Under the pieces are notes generated by a model, which had not been told where the DNA came from, did not search any database, and saw only the letters and a program-made list of their open reading frames with translations. The position numbers and the translations under genes were made by a program. Of a stretch of DNA of 64,000 nucleotides, positions 16,120 to 29,157 are shown piece after piece; the first letter of the stretch is position 1, and each line of letters begins with the position of its first letter. Location of the stretch: positions 1,586,001-1,650,000 of the forward strand of contig JAJKFH010003229.1 in the NCBI GenBank assembly GCA_023333565.1. The letters run 5' to 3'. This DNA is from Puffinus mauretanicus (lineage: Eukaryota; Chordata; Aves; Procellariiformes; Procellariidae).

Positions 16120-16790
16120 CAAACCTGCTCAGCCTCGTCGTGAGCTCATGTAAATTTTAGCATCCACAGCCTTATGTGGCAAAGAGCTCCCCAGCTTCGT
16201 GACGTATCTGAAGAACTGTCTCCTCTGGTCTATTCTGAACTGAACGCCCAGTAATTTCACCCGAGCCTCCTAGCTCTCAGCTCGTCAGTTGACAGCTACC
16301 CCTTCCGCACTGCTCGTGATTTTACAGACCTTTAGCATCAGGCGCAGCAGCCAACTCTTCCCCCTCCTGCAGGAGCCCTGTCCTACTTGGCTGTCCCGTG
16401 TACAGGGACCGCTTCATGCCGGATCACCCCGGCCACTCGTCATTGCACTTTTTCTCATCCTCTTCTGTTGTCTTCTGAGAGCTGCAGCAGAACCATGTAC
16501 GACACAGAGGCACGATAACGTTTGCTGTTTTCTTCTCTATTTTCTTCTTAAATCATCCACGGTATTAGATCTGTTTTTTCTTGACTGTCAAACAGTCGGG
16601 AACTAAGGTTTCATGGCACTATTTACCGTAATATCAAGTCTCATTTCTGAGAGGTAATGTCAGCCCAGAGCCCATCAATTTCTGTGGGAGTTTGGGTTGT
16701 TTTTCCCTGTGTGCATTATGTAGTGTTTATGGGCCCTGGATTTCCTGCCTTGCTGCCTGGACTCGTGTCCTCTACTGGAGGACACAGGCT
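16120..16790 (-). mobile_element. Ancient CR1-type LINE fragment
   Basis: Read on the given strand this is the complement of an old CR1 3' region. Recognisable landmarks in order are tagcatccacagccttatg, tgtggcaaagagctcc, ctcgtgattttacagacctt, a ttctcatcc-type block near 16450, and ccctgtgtgcattatg near 16705. These match, with heavy divergence, the CR1 group that is abundant in turtles and crocodilians. The coding sense is the minus strand. The open frames across it are shadows. The ends are approximate; the 5' side of the element fades out near 16.8 kb. It is far more diverged than the CR1 at 29.3-30.7 kb, so it is probably much older than the bird radiation. Confidence 0.65.
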
Positions 16791-19700
16791 AAAGCTAGCA
16801 CAGGTGAACTTAAAGCCACCAGTTTTTCCAAAGCCCAGCTTACTCTGTAATACTGTATCAATTTAGAAACTATCATTGCAGAAGTGACAGAGCTCCACAC
16901 CAGAGATGCATTTATATTGGCATAAAGGTCTTTTCATCCTGTAATAGCTCATGTTAGCAATTTTACAGAAATTTGACCAAGTATGGCAAGAAGTTGTTAG
17001 AAGCATGTGAAGATCAGTATTCCCACTCTGTCTTCGCTATATTTCATTACCATATTAGTGCAAGACGTGCCATCTCAGTCTTCACTTTGCTCAGCTGATC
17101 TCTTCCATCTCATCATCTTTCCTAATTTCCAGTACTTTTTTAGTTCTCCAATTAATTTATTGCCAACTCTCTGTATCTATGATTTGCTGGCACTGCATCT
17201 CTAGAATAACATTAATAATAATGCATGCAATACATCTTGGAATACTACTGCTAATACTAATAAACACCCTTTATTTTTCCCCCCTTTCAGGCATTCAAAA
17301 AGAAGCTGATAAGGGATTTTTTAAAACTCATTTTCTGAGATAAAATACAATAAAAAAAAATCAATGATCTTTGATCTTCTGATCCAGCCACTGACGTTTT
17401 GAAAAACGTACCCTTTGGATTCTTAATCAGATTTGATGTTACTTGGAGGGAGGGGGTGTTGGGCTATTTATTTAATTTGATTGGCAAACCCCGGTTTACT
17501 TGGACCGATAGCAGAAGTGCAGCGGGGTCGTGCACCATTTTCTCCTGCCTCCGCTGGAGCAGGCAGACCCGTTCTGGGAGGTTTGCCCCTCTCCACGGTT
17601 GTCCCTTTATTTTCTTAAGGACAAAACCATGTAGTCAGTGATCCTCTAAGAGATTGGCTTTGCTGTCCAGGGCATTTTGCCTTTACGGCTGGGGTACCTT
17701 GAGAATCCCGTGGCAAAAGCTGACGGAGGAGCCACTGAATCAGCTGCGGTACCCCATGGCTGAGCCAGCAGCCTTCCCACCACAGAGTTTTACAGCCTGG
17801 GAATACCGACACCAGGGTAGCATGGACTGAAAAGCCATCCAACTCGGGAATCAGTTAAATAGTCAGCTAGCTGCTGCCTCCTGTTTTAAATTAAATAATT
17901 AGTTTACAGAGTAGCAACTCAAACGGACCAGGCTTGTCTTTGAGGCTTTACTTCGCAAGTTGTACTTAGACAAAATTCCTACTAGTACCTCCTTTAAAGA
18001 CACGTTTTACCGCAGAGAGGAAGGAGATGATTGTCTGCTTCCGTAAACAAATCCCGCCTGCCTGTTAAAACTGGGTACAGCCTGTACTTGAACAGTATTT
18101 CCCTTCTTTTGCTTCTACTCGGTTGTATTTAAGGTGTGTTGTTAATGTTTAATTCCTTCCAAATAATTTCCTTTGTGCTGTTCCCTCTCTACCTTGTTAT
18201 ATTTGTAAGATTATTAACTCAAGCACCAGAATATCCTGAGCAGCAGCTGTACAATGAAAAGGTAGTGGGTAATCATCCCAACTCCTGACCCCCCTCCTGC
18301 CAGCTCCTTGTGGACAGGTCATCACTTTGAGACTGCTCCATATTGTTAAGCTACATAATCTTGCAAAGGGTTAAAGAATAGTATATACCGTCTTTTAGTA
18401 TTGCCGGTGCCTGAGCAATAGGGTACTTTCTACAGCTTGTTAAAAGGCTGCTGAGCCACTGAAGCGTAACTGTGGCACACTTGCAAAACCAGAGAGAAAA
18501 TCATAAAACTGCAAACCAAAAGGATATGTAATTACAGCTTGTTCTGGTTTGGGCTATCGTCAGACAGACTTTTCAGACAATTTGCCTTTTGAGAAATATG
18601 TAGACATTTTATGCTTACTTCCTTTATGCCAAACCATACGCTTTTCTCCCCAGCACACTGCCGGAGGTGCTGCTTGGCCAGTAGTGCTGCAAAGTGCTTC
18701 AAATAAGCAATCCTGGAAAGGACAACATAGCTGCTACAGTAAAGGGAGGGTAGAGAAAACGGGCTCTTCCTCTAGCTGCTTCCCAAACTGCTTCCCCTGC
18801 CTGTGTACGACAGGCCTGAGATCTTCCCGCTGCCCTAGACAGCAGGGGTGCAGGGAGGGATGGCATCGCTTCCACCCTGCTTAAGACTCAGTGCAGGGCT
18901 GGCTCAGAAATAATTTTATGGACAGAGGGAACGATGCATGAAATATAGCCGGGAGGTGCATGCTGCAATATAGCAAGCATAATACTCAATACACAGTGCT
19001 GTTATTAACTGATCACGCCTAAACAAATACATTTTGATCAGTCCCAGCCTGCCCAGCATTTTCATCAGACTAGTATGTGCACACAGGCAGATGCTGGTTT
19101 TGAAACACTGAGTCTATCTGGCAGTTCAAAAATTTCAGAACATTGCCAGAATGTGAAAAAAACCCCAACAATGCATATTTAAATTAAAAGAGATTAAAAA
19201 AAGTCAGAAATAGAGAATGGGGGAGAAGCTTTTTTTTTGACCTTTTATGTGAAAGAATTCTGATTAAGATATTGTAAGGTTTCCAGTTACCACTTTTCAC
19301 CCTTATGCTCTCCTGCTGCTTCTCTGTCCTTGTTTTGCAGCAGCTCCTCTCGCCCCACCTTTCCCTCTCAGACATCCTGTGCTGCTCCCTGCAGTCATGA
19401 CCTTCCCTCGCTCTGTAATGTGCTTCACATGCTTCCCTGGAAAGGAAACAGAAACCATAACGCAATTTCCACTTTCCAAAATGTTCCTCATTGTGCTCTG
19501 AATTCAAGGCCCAACCTGACGTTGACTTAAATAGAAAAATATGGCACAATTGTACCTAATGTAGCCTTTGCTTTAATTTAGGGATTTTTATTCTTTTTAA
19601 GCCTGCAGTTTGCATTGCTGGCTGAGCCTGCCATTTAAAACACCTTCTGAATCAACAGCAATGGGAGAGGCTAAAATTGCTGCCCAACTTCCAGCCCTTT

Positions 19701-22700
19701 GCGCATCAAAGCCCGAGAGGTCAGGACAACATGGTGGGCTTCCAAGACCACAGAGTTAGTAACCCTTAGTAATAGCTCACTTTTCGCAGCTGGGTTACTG
19801 GGTGTAAACACTTAGAAGAATCCCAGGAATATTATCTTTCTGATAATTCTTAACATACTCTTTCTGACAGTGGTTTTATTTATACCAGCTTCTGCAAATG
19901 CTTGACTTTGCACGCTCCATGAGCTCAGCACAGGAGAATCCCACAGCTCCCCTCCTGGGAAGCTCTTGCTGTAGGAGCCTGACTTACTATTCCGACTTCT
20001 GGACCTCTTGCCTGTCAGATCCTGCAATCTCTGAGCGATCGACAGTCAAACCTGCCTAGTTTTACCCAGGCATGCATCTAGAGCGTATTTTTACCCGGCC
20101 TGAAGCCAAGCTGTAGAGTCACAGTTGCCAGAAGGGTTGATACTTCGGCACCTTTTAGCATGTCTGCTGCCTGCTTTGAGCATGTAACAAATCCCGAAGC
20201 CAGCCACGCGTGATGTGATTTTGATGTGCCAGGGAACATCCTGCACAGGCCTAACTGTTTTTTGGTCAGTGAAACAAGTGAGCAGGCACTAAGGGAAAGG
20301 GCCAAAAGACGGGGCTCTTAACTCTGCTCCGTGAGGCAGAGGAGCACCAGGCAGGACGGAGGTAACCCACAGGTTAATTAATTTTAAAAGAGAAAGAACT
20401 ATGATGGCTGTAATTAAAAAGAGCAGTTTCTCATGATTTCCAAGGCAATGGGCTAAACAGAGACGTAAACACTAGATATGGAAACCAAAGGAGAGCTCTG
20501 CCACGCTCCAGGATGTCTTCTGTGTCCTCCCTTCATTTTCTTGCTGTTGGCCTTGATGTCTGTCTTCATAGTTTCACACCCCTCTGCCTGTTCCGATCAA
20601 CTTCACTTGCAAAGTTTTGGTGAAGGCTGGTCCTTACAGTATTTAATTTTCTCCACTCAGACTGTCTCCTTCTCAACAGCCTTGTGTGTGCCATCTAGCC
20701 ACTACCCTGAGTACTGCGGCACGAGCTGGCACAGCAGAGACCAGGACCGGGTGGCTGAGGAGGGCAGCGCTGGAAAAGACCTCCCTTGCCCATTCCCAGT
20801 GGCAGCAGAAACTTGTGCCAAACTCACTCACTGTGTATCTCTGGCTGAAACTCAATGACTGAGTGAATTAAGGTAACAACATGTCATTTCCCTGCCAGTT
20901 AAATCCTTTCCATGACAGGGTTGTCTTTGAGAAGCAAAATGCCACACTTCCCAAAGAAGGCCATGGTTCAAGCATTCAGTCTCAAAATATTCTAACGGAG
21001 GCCAAATCCCAAACTTGGTATCTTGCATTCAGTCCATGCTTCATATAGAATTGCATGTTGCTGATTCAAGATCTCCTTCCCAATTGTGGAAAAGTTGACG
21101 CCAACAGCAACATTTTTTTCCTTCTTGGTAGTCAGCTCTGAAGACAAAGTAACCTAGATGCCAATCTAGTAGCTTATGTAAATTGCTAAGTAAAACATAT
21201 TTTTAATATTGAAAGATTTCTGCCTAGATGCAACGTAGCCCCTAAACAAACACTTGGTGAGTCATTGCAAAGAAGTGCACTACCAGCTCCTGACAGACAG
21301 CACAAGCCAAATATGTGCTTTCAGAGGAATGAAGACCACAGGGTGCAGAGGGAGAAGCCACCAAGCAAATGCCACAGACCACATATTACAAAACTGATTG
21401 CAGCTCTTTCTTGTGCGAACTGAACTGGAAGAGCATCATAGAGACCGTCATACCTGAAATGCTCCCTGCTCATTCAGCCCACTTTTCAGGAGTCCATCGT
21501 TCTCCCTCAAGGGGGATCACAGATCTTCCTCTGGCATCCTAGGATATATCCTCATCACCTGTTTTAAAGTTGCATGGGACCTCAGATCATCCAGAGTAAC
21601 TTCTTCTCAGGAACACACTGTTTCTTCATAAATTGCCTCTGTATGAAATAAGTACTGTCTTGGGAGAGACCAGTAGACACCCAAACGCAGCAACACCAGG
21701 ACTGCAAAACGTATTTATCCACAACGTCACTGGAAAAGCATCCCAAGAGTATAAACAAATTGGAGGCTTTGTCTCCCCCCTGCACCTTCTGGAAAGACCA
21801 GCAATGCTCCTGCTCCTTTTAACGGAATGTCGCATGGACACCAGAACCATGAGGGAGGGAGCACTGGGACCCACTTGCTGAAGCAGTGCCACGGCTGGTG
21901 CCAGTTACCTGGTGACTACATCTGCAACTAGAAAACAGCTTTGACGGTGAAAAGCCAAGCCCCTTCCAGTTCCTGCACAGCTCAATGCACGTGGCATGCA
22001 ATTCATGGTCCTTTCCTAACTAATAGTGTTGTTTCATTTATACTCTTTCACTGACATTAGTGAGCTATAAATTACTGCCAGAGAAGAAATTTATTAATTC
22101 TTTTCTTTTTTTTTTCTTCTTGGAGATTGAGGGAGGAAGAAGGAGAAAATTTTGCCTTTTTAGACAACAAAGAAGAGGAAGATTGTAACCAAAAATCCCT
22201 TTTCACAACAACAACAAAGTAAAAATAACATCAAATAAGACAAAGTAATAAAATATCTGAAAATTAACAGGTGCCTGCAACCAACACTACTTTATGGACC
22301 TGAAAAAAAAAAGGGTTTTGACTTTTCCAGAAATCTGATTCTCAGAACATAAACTGTGGCCCCAAAATGCATTTATGATTTATTAATTTCAACTCAAATT
22401 GCAAGATTTTACTGCCTTTAGAATTCTGTCTGTTAGACAAATGAAAAAGATGTAGTTTTTTTTTTGACATTGAATAATCTGAAGTGGTTCCAGGACGATC
22501 TGGGAGAAAAAGTCTGGATTAAGAGCTTAAAAATTCAGCGTCATAAATTATTTGATTCCATTTTAAAAAGAAAATGATAAATTATATGTATTGCCTGAGT
22601 AATAGTGCAATAACTTTTAAAAAAGGCAGTGCTAGCTAGTACTGTATATTTTGAGTCTTAAAGAAATCTATCTGGGCTTTGAATTACCCAGCATAGGGAT

Positions 22701-25700
22701 TTTTCCCTCATATCTTCCAATAAAAATAATAAGACATTGAGAGTTTAATTTTAGAAATTCTGGAGCAGAGTGAAAGAAAAAAAAAATGTTTTTCATCTTC
22801 TCTTTCCATCTCCTTTTTCTAATGTACTTTAATATTCAACTCTTACCCTTGTGAAAGCAATAAAAGAGCCTCTTCTGCATTCTTTTCTGCACCAGATTTA
22901 TAGCACCAATTCCATTTTTCTTTCTTATTCTCTCTTCCCAGGTGCTGGGTCAGAGCTTACGAGGACCACAAAGACCCACTGAGTCTAAGCCAGTGGACAT
23001 TCTGGCTCTAAGTCACCATTTGCAAAAACCTACAATGAACTTGAAAGTATTTACAAAAGTCTTTGCAGGATTCAAACCTTATTATGTAGCATAAGCAAAT
23101 TATGGTTTTAGTGGTTTGGAATACCCTCATTAAGCATGCATGAAGTGCCATTTACAAATGTAAAAGGAGTAAAGTGCTTGCATATATGAATCATTTTATG
23201 TTTCTGGAGAAAAAGACTGTGAGTCAGAAAACTAAAGAAACCTGAAAATTAAACTGTAGGCTGTGGCTCTTAGAGATTCCATAAAATGATGAAAGTCGCT
23301 TTATCTGAAGGCAGCTGTGCTGAGGATGCAGAAGTCACTGCACGATAAAAACGTGTGCACATGCTACATTAAGTAACGTTGAGCTAGATTCGACCTCTTC
23401 CACCTCAGGAGCTGTTTGGGGGCTGGAGAAGAGCCAGTTACCTATGAATCAGCAGTAACTTCCCTTGCAAGTGCATGAAATCCTTGCTCATCTGCCTGCA
23501 TGGCCGGGACGAAGGACAGGGAAACGCCACCGAGCAGCAAGGGAGAGCAGACTGAGGACCCAGTCCCTTTCTCCTCTTTCCCAGGAGATGGGACATTGCT
23601 TATTCCTGTAGAGATGTGCAGAAGAGACACCCCTTTGCCCTGGTCCCTTACTCACAGTTTCAGTGTCACTTTACCTTGCTTTTTACGCTAATGAGATGTA
23701 GCATATGAAGTGCCCTGACTTCTTCAGGCACAGAGCCCAACGCCTTTTCCCCTCCCATGCAGGGAAGGTAAGAAGCGCTCTCCCCAAGGGCCTCGCTTGG
23801 AAACCTCAGGAATGAACTTAAACATATGCTTAGGTTTAAATATCACACTCCCAACAAAGACAACAGACTTCATGTGCTTTGCTGAATAAAAGCCTAAATC
23901 CACTGTCTCTCAGACAATTAAAATGTTATCCTTCCATTTTAGTTTTGCCTAAGGTAACAGCTTTGACGTTCGCTTGACTATTTGAAAAGAAATGCTGTGC
24001 TCCCTCCTCTCGGAAACGCGAGGAAGCCTGGCAGAAGGCTCTCCCGTGCTGTGATTATCACATTTGACAGTAGTTAAAACACAACCGGGAACACCAAAGC
24101 ACAGCCAACCTTCAGGTGTCCTTTGCCATACTGCACGCTCTAGTAATTTTGTGCTCTTTAACAGGGCTGCGCATTCGTCATGGCTCTGTGAAACAAGAAT
24201 GGCATCCGCAAGCCAGAAGAGCTCATATCCATGCAAATATCTCTGGCAGCAGAAATAGAGATGTAGCGAAGATCTGAGCTATTTTGACAGAACGATCTGT
24301 AAACATAACAAGTTTTCCTTGAGGCTTTAAGTACTGCTGTTATGTCACGACCTGTTACTAATCTAAACTTTACACCATTTTGCAACAGTGTGAAGGAAGT
24401 GACAGAATGCCATTATATGGCTTGCAAAATATTTAACATCAACAGCATCCACAACCGCTAAACCACATATTAATAGTTTTCATTAAGATACATGCTCACG
24501 GGGTCAATTTTTTTTCCAAGTGTCATAGTCCATTACAATCACTTCAGACGTACATGCAACTGTTGGAAAGAGCAGGCAGATCGGTCAACAGTGCAGCGAA
24601 GTAACACAGAAAAAGGTTTCCCCAGGAAAACGGACCGAATTCTGTCCCTTGGCATAAGCGAACCATGTACCCCACCTATTAAACAAGAGTTACACTCTTG
24701 AATCAAGAAATGCACTTTAGCCTACACAGCCACGATACGTGCAAGGATATATACTTTGCCACACAAGCAGCTCCACAAAACAACTCCAGTCTAGAAACAC
24801 CATCACTTAAGAAGGGATCAAAAAAGCTATTTTACAGTTTTATATCAAAATGGCATATTCAGGGTCAATTTAGAAACGCATCACTAGAATTAACATATTT
24901 GTAGAGGAAGCTTGCAAAAAAAAAAAGATTTCCAATGATCAGAAGAATATGGCTCTGAAACAGCTTTCCAGCAGATGCAGCAGGGGTTAGCTACTTGAGA
25001 GGTGTGAATATTGAGCTTGGCACATCCATGAAAGCAATCACGTGATGGGTTGCCTGTGATAGCGGGAGCCCGGTCGCAGTGACCCGGGAGTGCAATGCAA
25101 GCAAAAGTTCTGAATTCAAAGCTAAGCTGCAGGTTTAAAAAAAAATATGCAAAGACATCAAAAGGACTCACATCTCTCTGAGTCAGTGCTAAGTCACCAA
25201 AGCTCTGGGAAAGCTCTGGGATCAGAGATTGAGAGAAGGATCTAATTAGCAACCTCCATTCCAAACTTTCAATTCTTTTCTTTCTGAAGCCACTGCATGC
25301 ATCGACTGTTCCCATACAAAACACAGGAACACCCTTGTATCAAGTAGCACAGATATTTTCATCCCGTCAGGGCAAACGGAGGTGAGATAGCACCCTCGGA
25401 CAGGTCTCGTCGTGGCATGGGAGTGGCATTCTTGGTCACCTGCTTGATGGTACCAGAAACATGCCAGGGACCAGCCAATCGGAACTGCCAACTCAATTAA
25501 ACTAGTTGTACTGTACAGCAAATTTTCTGAGGTACAAACCAGAATTATACTTCCCAACTCTGGGGAAGACAAGTGGTAAATGAAAGAAGAACAGAGTGAT
25601 GTGAAGCAAAAAGGCAGATGGTACAGTAAGGCAGAGAAAGTAAAAAATTGGAATCTAAGAGCAATTATATTGAAGACCAAAAACACTAATAAAAGAAAGC

Positions 25701-28689
25701 ATTAACTGGTCCCCTCCGAGCCTTTCAAACTTCAAAGGCTACTCACACTCAAACAGGCCGAGTTGAATGCAAAGGTCCTGACTCAACAAAACGCTTCATC
25801 ACTTAGAGTTGAACATATGTTTAAATGCTTTGTTGCACTGGAACTCCAGCGCTCAAGGGGAACGAGGAAAGCAGGAACAGAAAAATAAGTGGCAGTATGT
25901 TGGACTTGGCAGAAGCAGCAGAATGCACTGTGTCTAATACGTGACGCGAGTTGAAACGGAAGGAGGCTGGGAACAGAGTTAAGAATTAACAGGGTTTTAA
26001 GTACTGACAGCCTAGATGACATAATGGCCGAGAAGGTCTAATCCTGAAGTTAAGTGAAGCTAATGAGGCACACCGATTCCTCTAAAATGGATCAGTTTTA
26101 CAAGCAGTGGTGCTCTACCCTTGGATTCCTTTTCAAACAATGGCCTTGCCGCTTCTCACCCTTCAAGTGAATAATGAACATTTCAACCAGACTGAAGGTT
26201 TGGGACAGGCACGCTTTAGGAATGGGACAGCAATGGCACACACAGATTGTGGGAGTGAGCGAGAGTGGGGGCCATGGGAGGGCCCAAATTCTGGTCGCCT
26301 GACACGAGAGCATCCAGGAGTATGAGAAATACAGCAGAAACCCGTGACTGTATCCCCCGGCACACACATACTCCCATCACAGAGTGAGATCCCGTCACGG
26401 GAAGCCACTATGTTTTGGCCACATGATGAAGATACATCCAGCCACAAATTGCAGAAAGGGCCATGGAAAATGAGAACAGCAGTTGAGTAAGGTGTTAGCT
26501 GCGTTAATTAGCAAATTAGCCACTCTCATTTTTGAGGAAATTTAATCACTGCACAAAAACAAAGCACTACCAGGAACACTGAAGAAAAATTTTCAGACTT
26601 CAAAAAAAGGAGGAAAGCAAAACATTAGTGAGTATAATGAAGGAACTGGAAAACAGGGAAAAATGTGAAGGTGTTTTATCATACAGTTCTCATTTTCAGG
26701 CTTTTGCAATGGACAGCTTACACTCTGAGTGGCTTTTTTGCAGTTTCACTATTTCATAGTTCAGCTACGTATGTCTGCCTGAACAAAAAACATGACTTAA
26801 CAATCAGGTAAATGCATTTTTATCTGCCTCTCTTTAATGCTATCCTCTTGTCTACAGCACTGAATAGAAGGTGAAGTCGATACGAAACCCATAAAGCAAG
26901 AGAATACAATGACCGGTGTATATGACTTAATGGTGTAATTTAATGGACGTATTTCCTGCCATAAAAATGCACTTGTGCCTTTCTTATGACCTGCCAGCTT
27001 GTGAGTAATGAAGTATGTGATCTTCTAGCTACTTAATTATTGTAATGTTTCTGTAGTTTGGTTTTGCTTAGGAATGACTTAATAATCCTTTTTTCCACAT
27101 TGTGTTTCTACCCAGCTTTATCACATAGTTAATTACAAAGAAAAAGAGATTTACAGCTTCTTTTTTTCTGATCAGAGAACTCATGTGGATAAAGTAACAT
27201 ACATGCTTGCATGTTTTATAGGACCTTAATTTCAAACATCAAGATATCACTTGATTTTCAGCTTTCATCTCCTGCACTCACCAAAGACGACAAAGCTTCT
27301 AACAGGACTGCGTCAATGACACATCACCATTATTTGTAAGAAGCAATTTGCATTTTTTAAAGTGAATATAAGAAAGTAAAATAAAATGTAGTCTCTCTGT
27401 ATTTCTAACATCTAAGATATTTATTTCGGAACTACTGTTCAGTACATGCCTCATAGTACAGTCACCACAGTAATATATAAAAACTGCAGCTGCCAAAGAA
27501 GTAGCATGAAGTATCCAAGGAATCATTTCAGTCCCACTGTGCTTTTGCTTTCCTTTATCAGCAACTTATCTTGAAAGGTGTTTCATCTATTTCAAAATGT
27601 TTTTACAACCCCCTCATTTCTTTAACGGGTTTGGGGATTATGAACAGACCCTCCCACCACAAGGGAATCAGATAAAGCTCAGATAAACATCTGTTTAGAG
27701 ACTGAAGGTTGTGCTAGACCCATGACCAGATTACGGGTGGTCTGGAGACCCTGTTGTAAACACTAACTTTTGGGAAGCAGAGAAACAGATAAATTAAATC
27801 CTTCCATTTCAAAACAGCAATTTGACAAAGTGCTTTTTCCTATTTTCTCCCCTTCAAAAACACGGTTCAGGAGATTTCAGAGAAAAAGGTTTTCCCTCCT
27901 AATGAGAGGCTTAGCTGAAAGCTCATATGGTTTAAACCATGGTGTTCCTTTCTTCCTATTGAATTGTCAAAGGGAACAGCCATGTTTTAATTTTGCCTTT
28001 TCCTCATTTACTAATTGCACAGAAAGCTGTTTCATTTAGCTTATTTAGTTCCTTACAGAATTAAACTCTACAAAACCAAAATGTAAATCATGCTCAATCA
28101 CTGACAGTTCAGACTACCGGCAAGCAGTTAGGTCTGATTTGAAGTGAGAGAGAGTTTAAACGCATATCCAATACAGAAGTCATGATCAAATACTCTGCTC
28201 TTCCTAGCGTTACAGCTGTGTTGGACAGGATGCACGCCAAGATAGGAGTTTTGACTGCCTTTGACTGGCGTTTTGCACCACGCTTCTGGCCCCACTACTC
28301 AACCTTCAGCCTCAGGTGAACGAGCCATCTCAGGGTGAGGGAAAGCAGGAGGCGGGTAGAGAGAAGATCTCTCTCCCAGCTTCCTAAAGAGCCTCGCTTC
28401 TTTTTAATTAATCAACACCATGCATGTGTGACAATATTCACAATGTGGAAAATAGCTTCTCCTTTCCTTCCAGAGGACAAAAAAGTTATTTCAGATCCCA
28501 AGCTGGCTTGAGAGAACGTAGGTCTATGAAAGTTGACAAATACTAGTGCAGATACTCACCAGCCAAGGACCTAGCTCAGAGGGTTTCAGAATAATTTCTC
28601 CTCAGTAGCACTCAAATGACTCTTACTGTACTTCCTCTGCGTAAAACTATGGTCAATGAGAGAAGTAATGGTTTCTCCAACTCCTACAG
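16791..28689 (-). other. CYYR1: Giant CYYR1 intron, unique-sequence part
   Basis: Nearly 12 kb of largely unique, AT-rich intronic DNA. AT-rich stretches around 22.0-22.8 kb and 26.5-27.5 kb contain long A and T runs. Short frames on both strands give no recognisable protein. No tRNA, snRNA or recent mobile element was seen. Undetected conserved enhancers are possible in an intron this large but cannot be judged from one genome. Confidence 0.6.
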
Positions 28690-29157
28690 CACTGTACCGA
28701 GCAGGTACCCACACTGCACCCCATTAAGGCGCTCACGCTGGAGCAGGGGAAAAGTGTGAGGAGGAAGGAGCAGGAGAGGCGAGCTGTTATGGACAAATCA
28801 CACCTCCCGTTCCCCATTCCCACCCCCGCTGTGTCGCTCAGGGTGGGAAGGCAGAGGAGTTGGGGATGAAGGAGTGAAGTTGAGCCCGGGATAAAGCCTG
28901 GGAAAGGGGAGGAGGTAAGGAGAAGGTGGTTTAGTTTTTGTCTTTGTTTTTCACCATTCAACTCTATATTTAATTGGCAATAAATTAAATTAATTTTCCC
29001 CTGGTTGAGTCTGTTTTGCCCATGATAGTAATTGGTAAATGATCTCCCTGTCCTCATCTCAACCCACAGGGTTTGCCATCTTATTTTCTTTCCCTGACAT
29101 CTCCCCCTGACAGGAGGGGGAGTGAGAGAGCGGCTGGGTAGGTATCTGGCAGCCATC

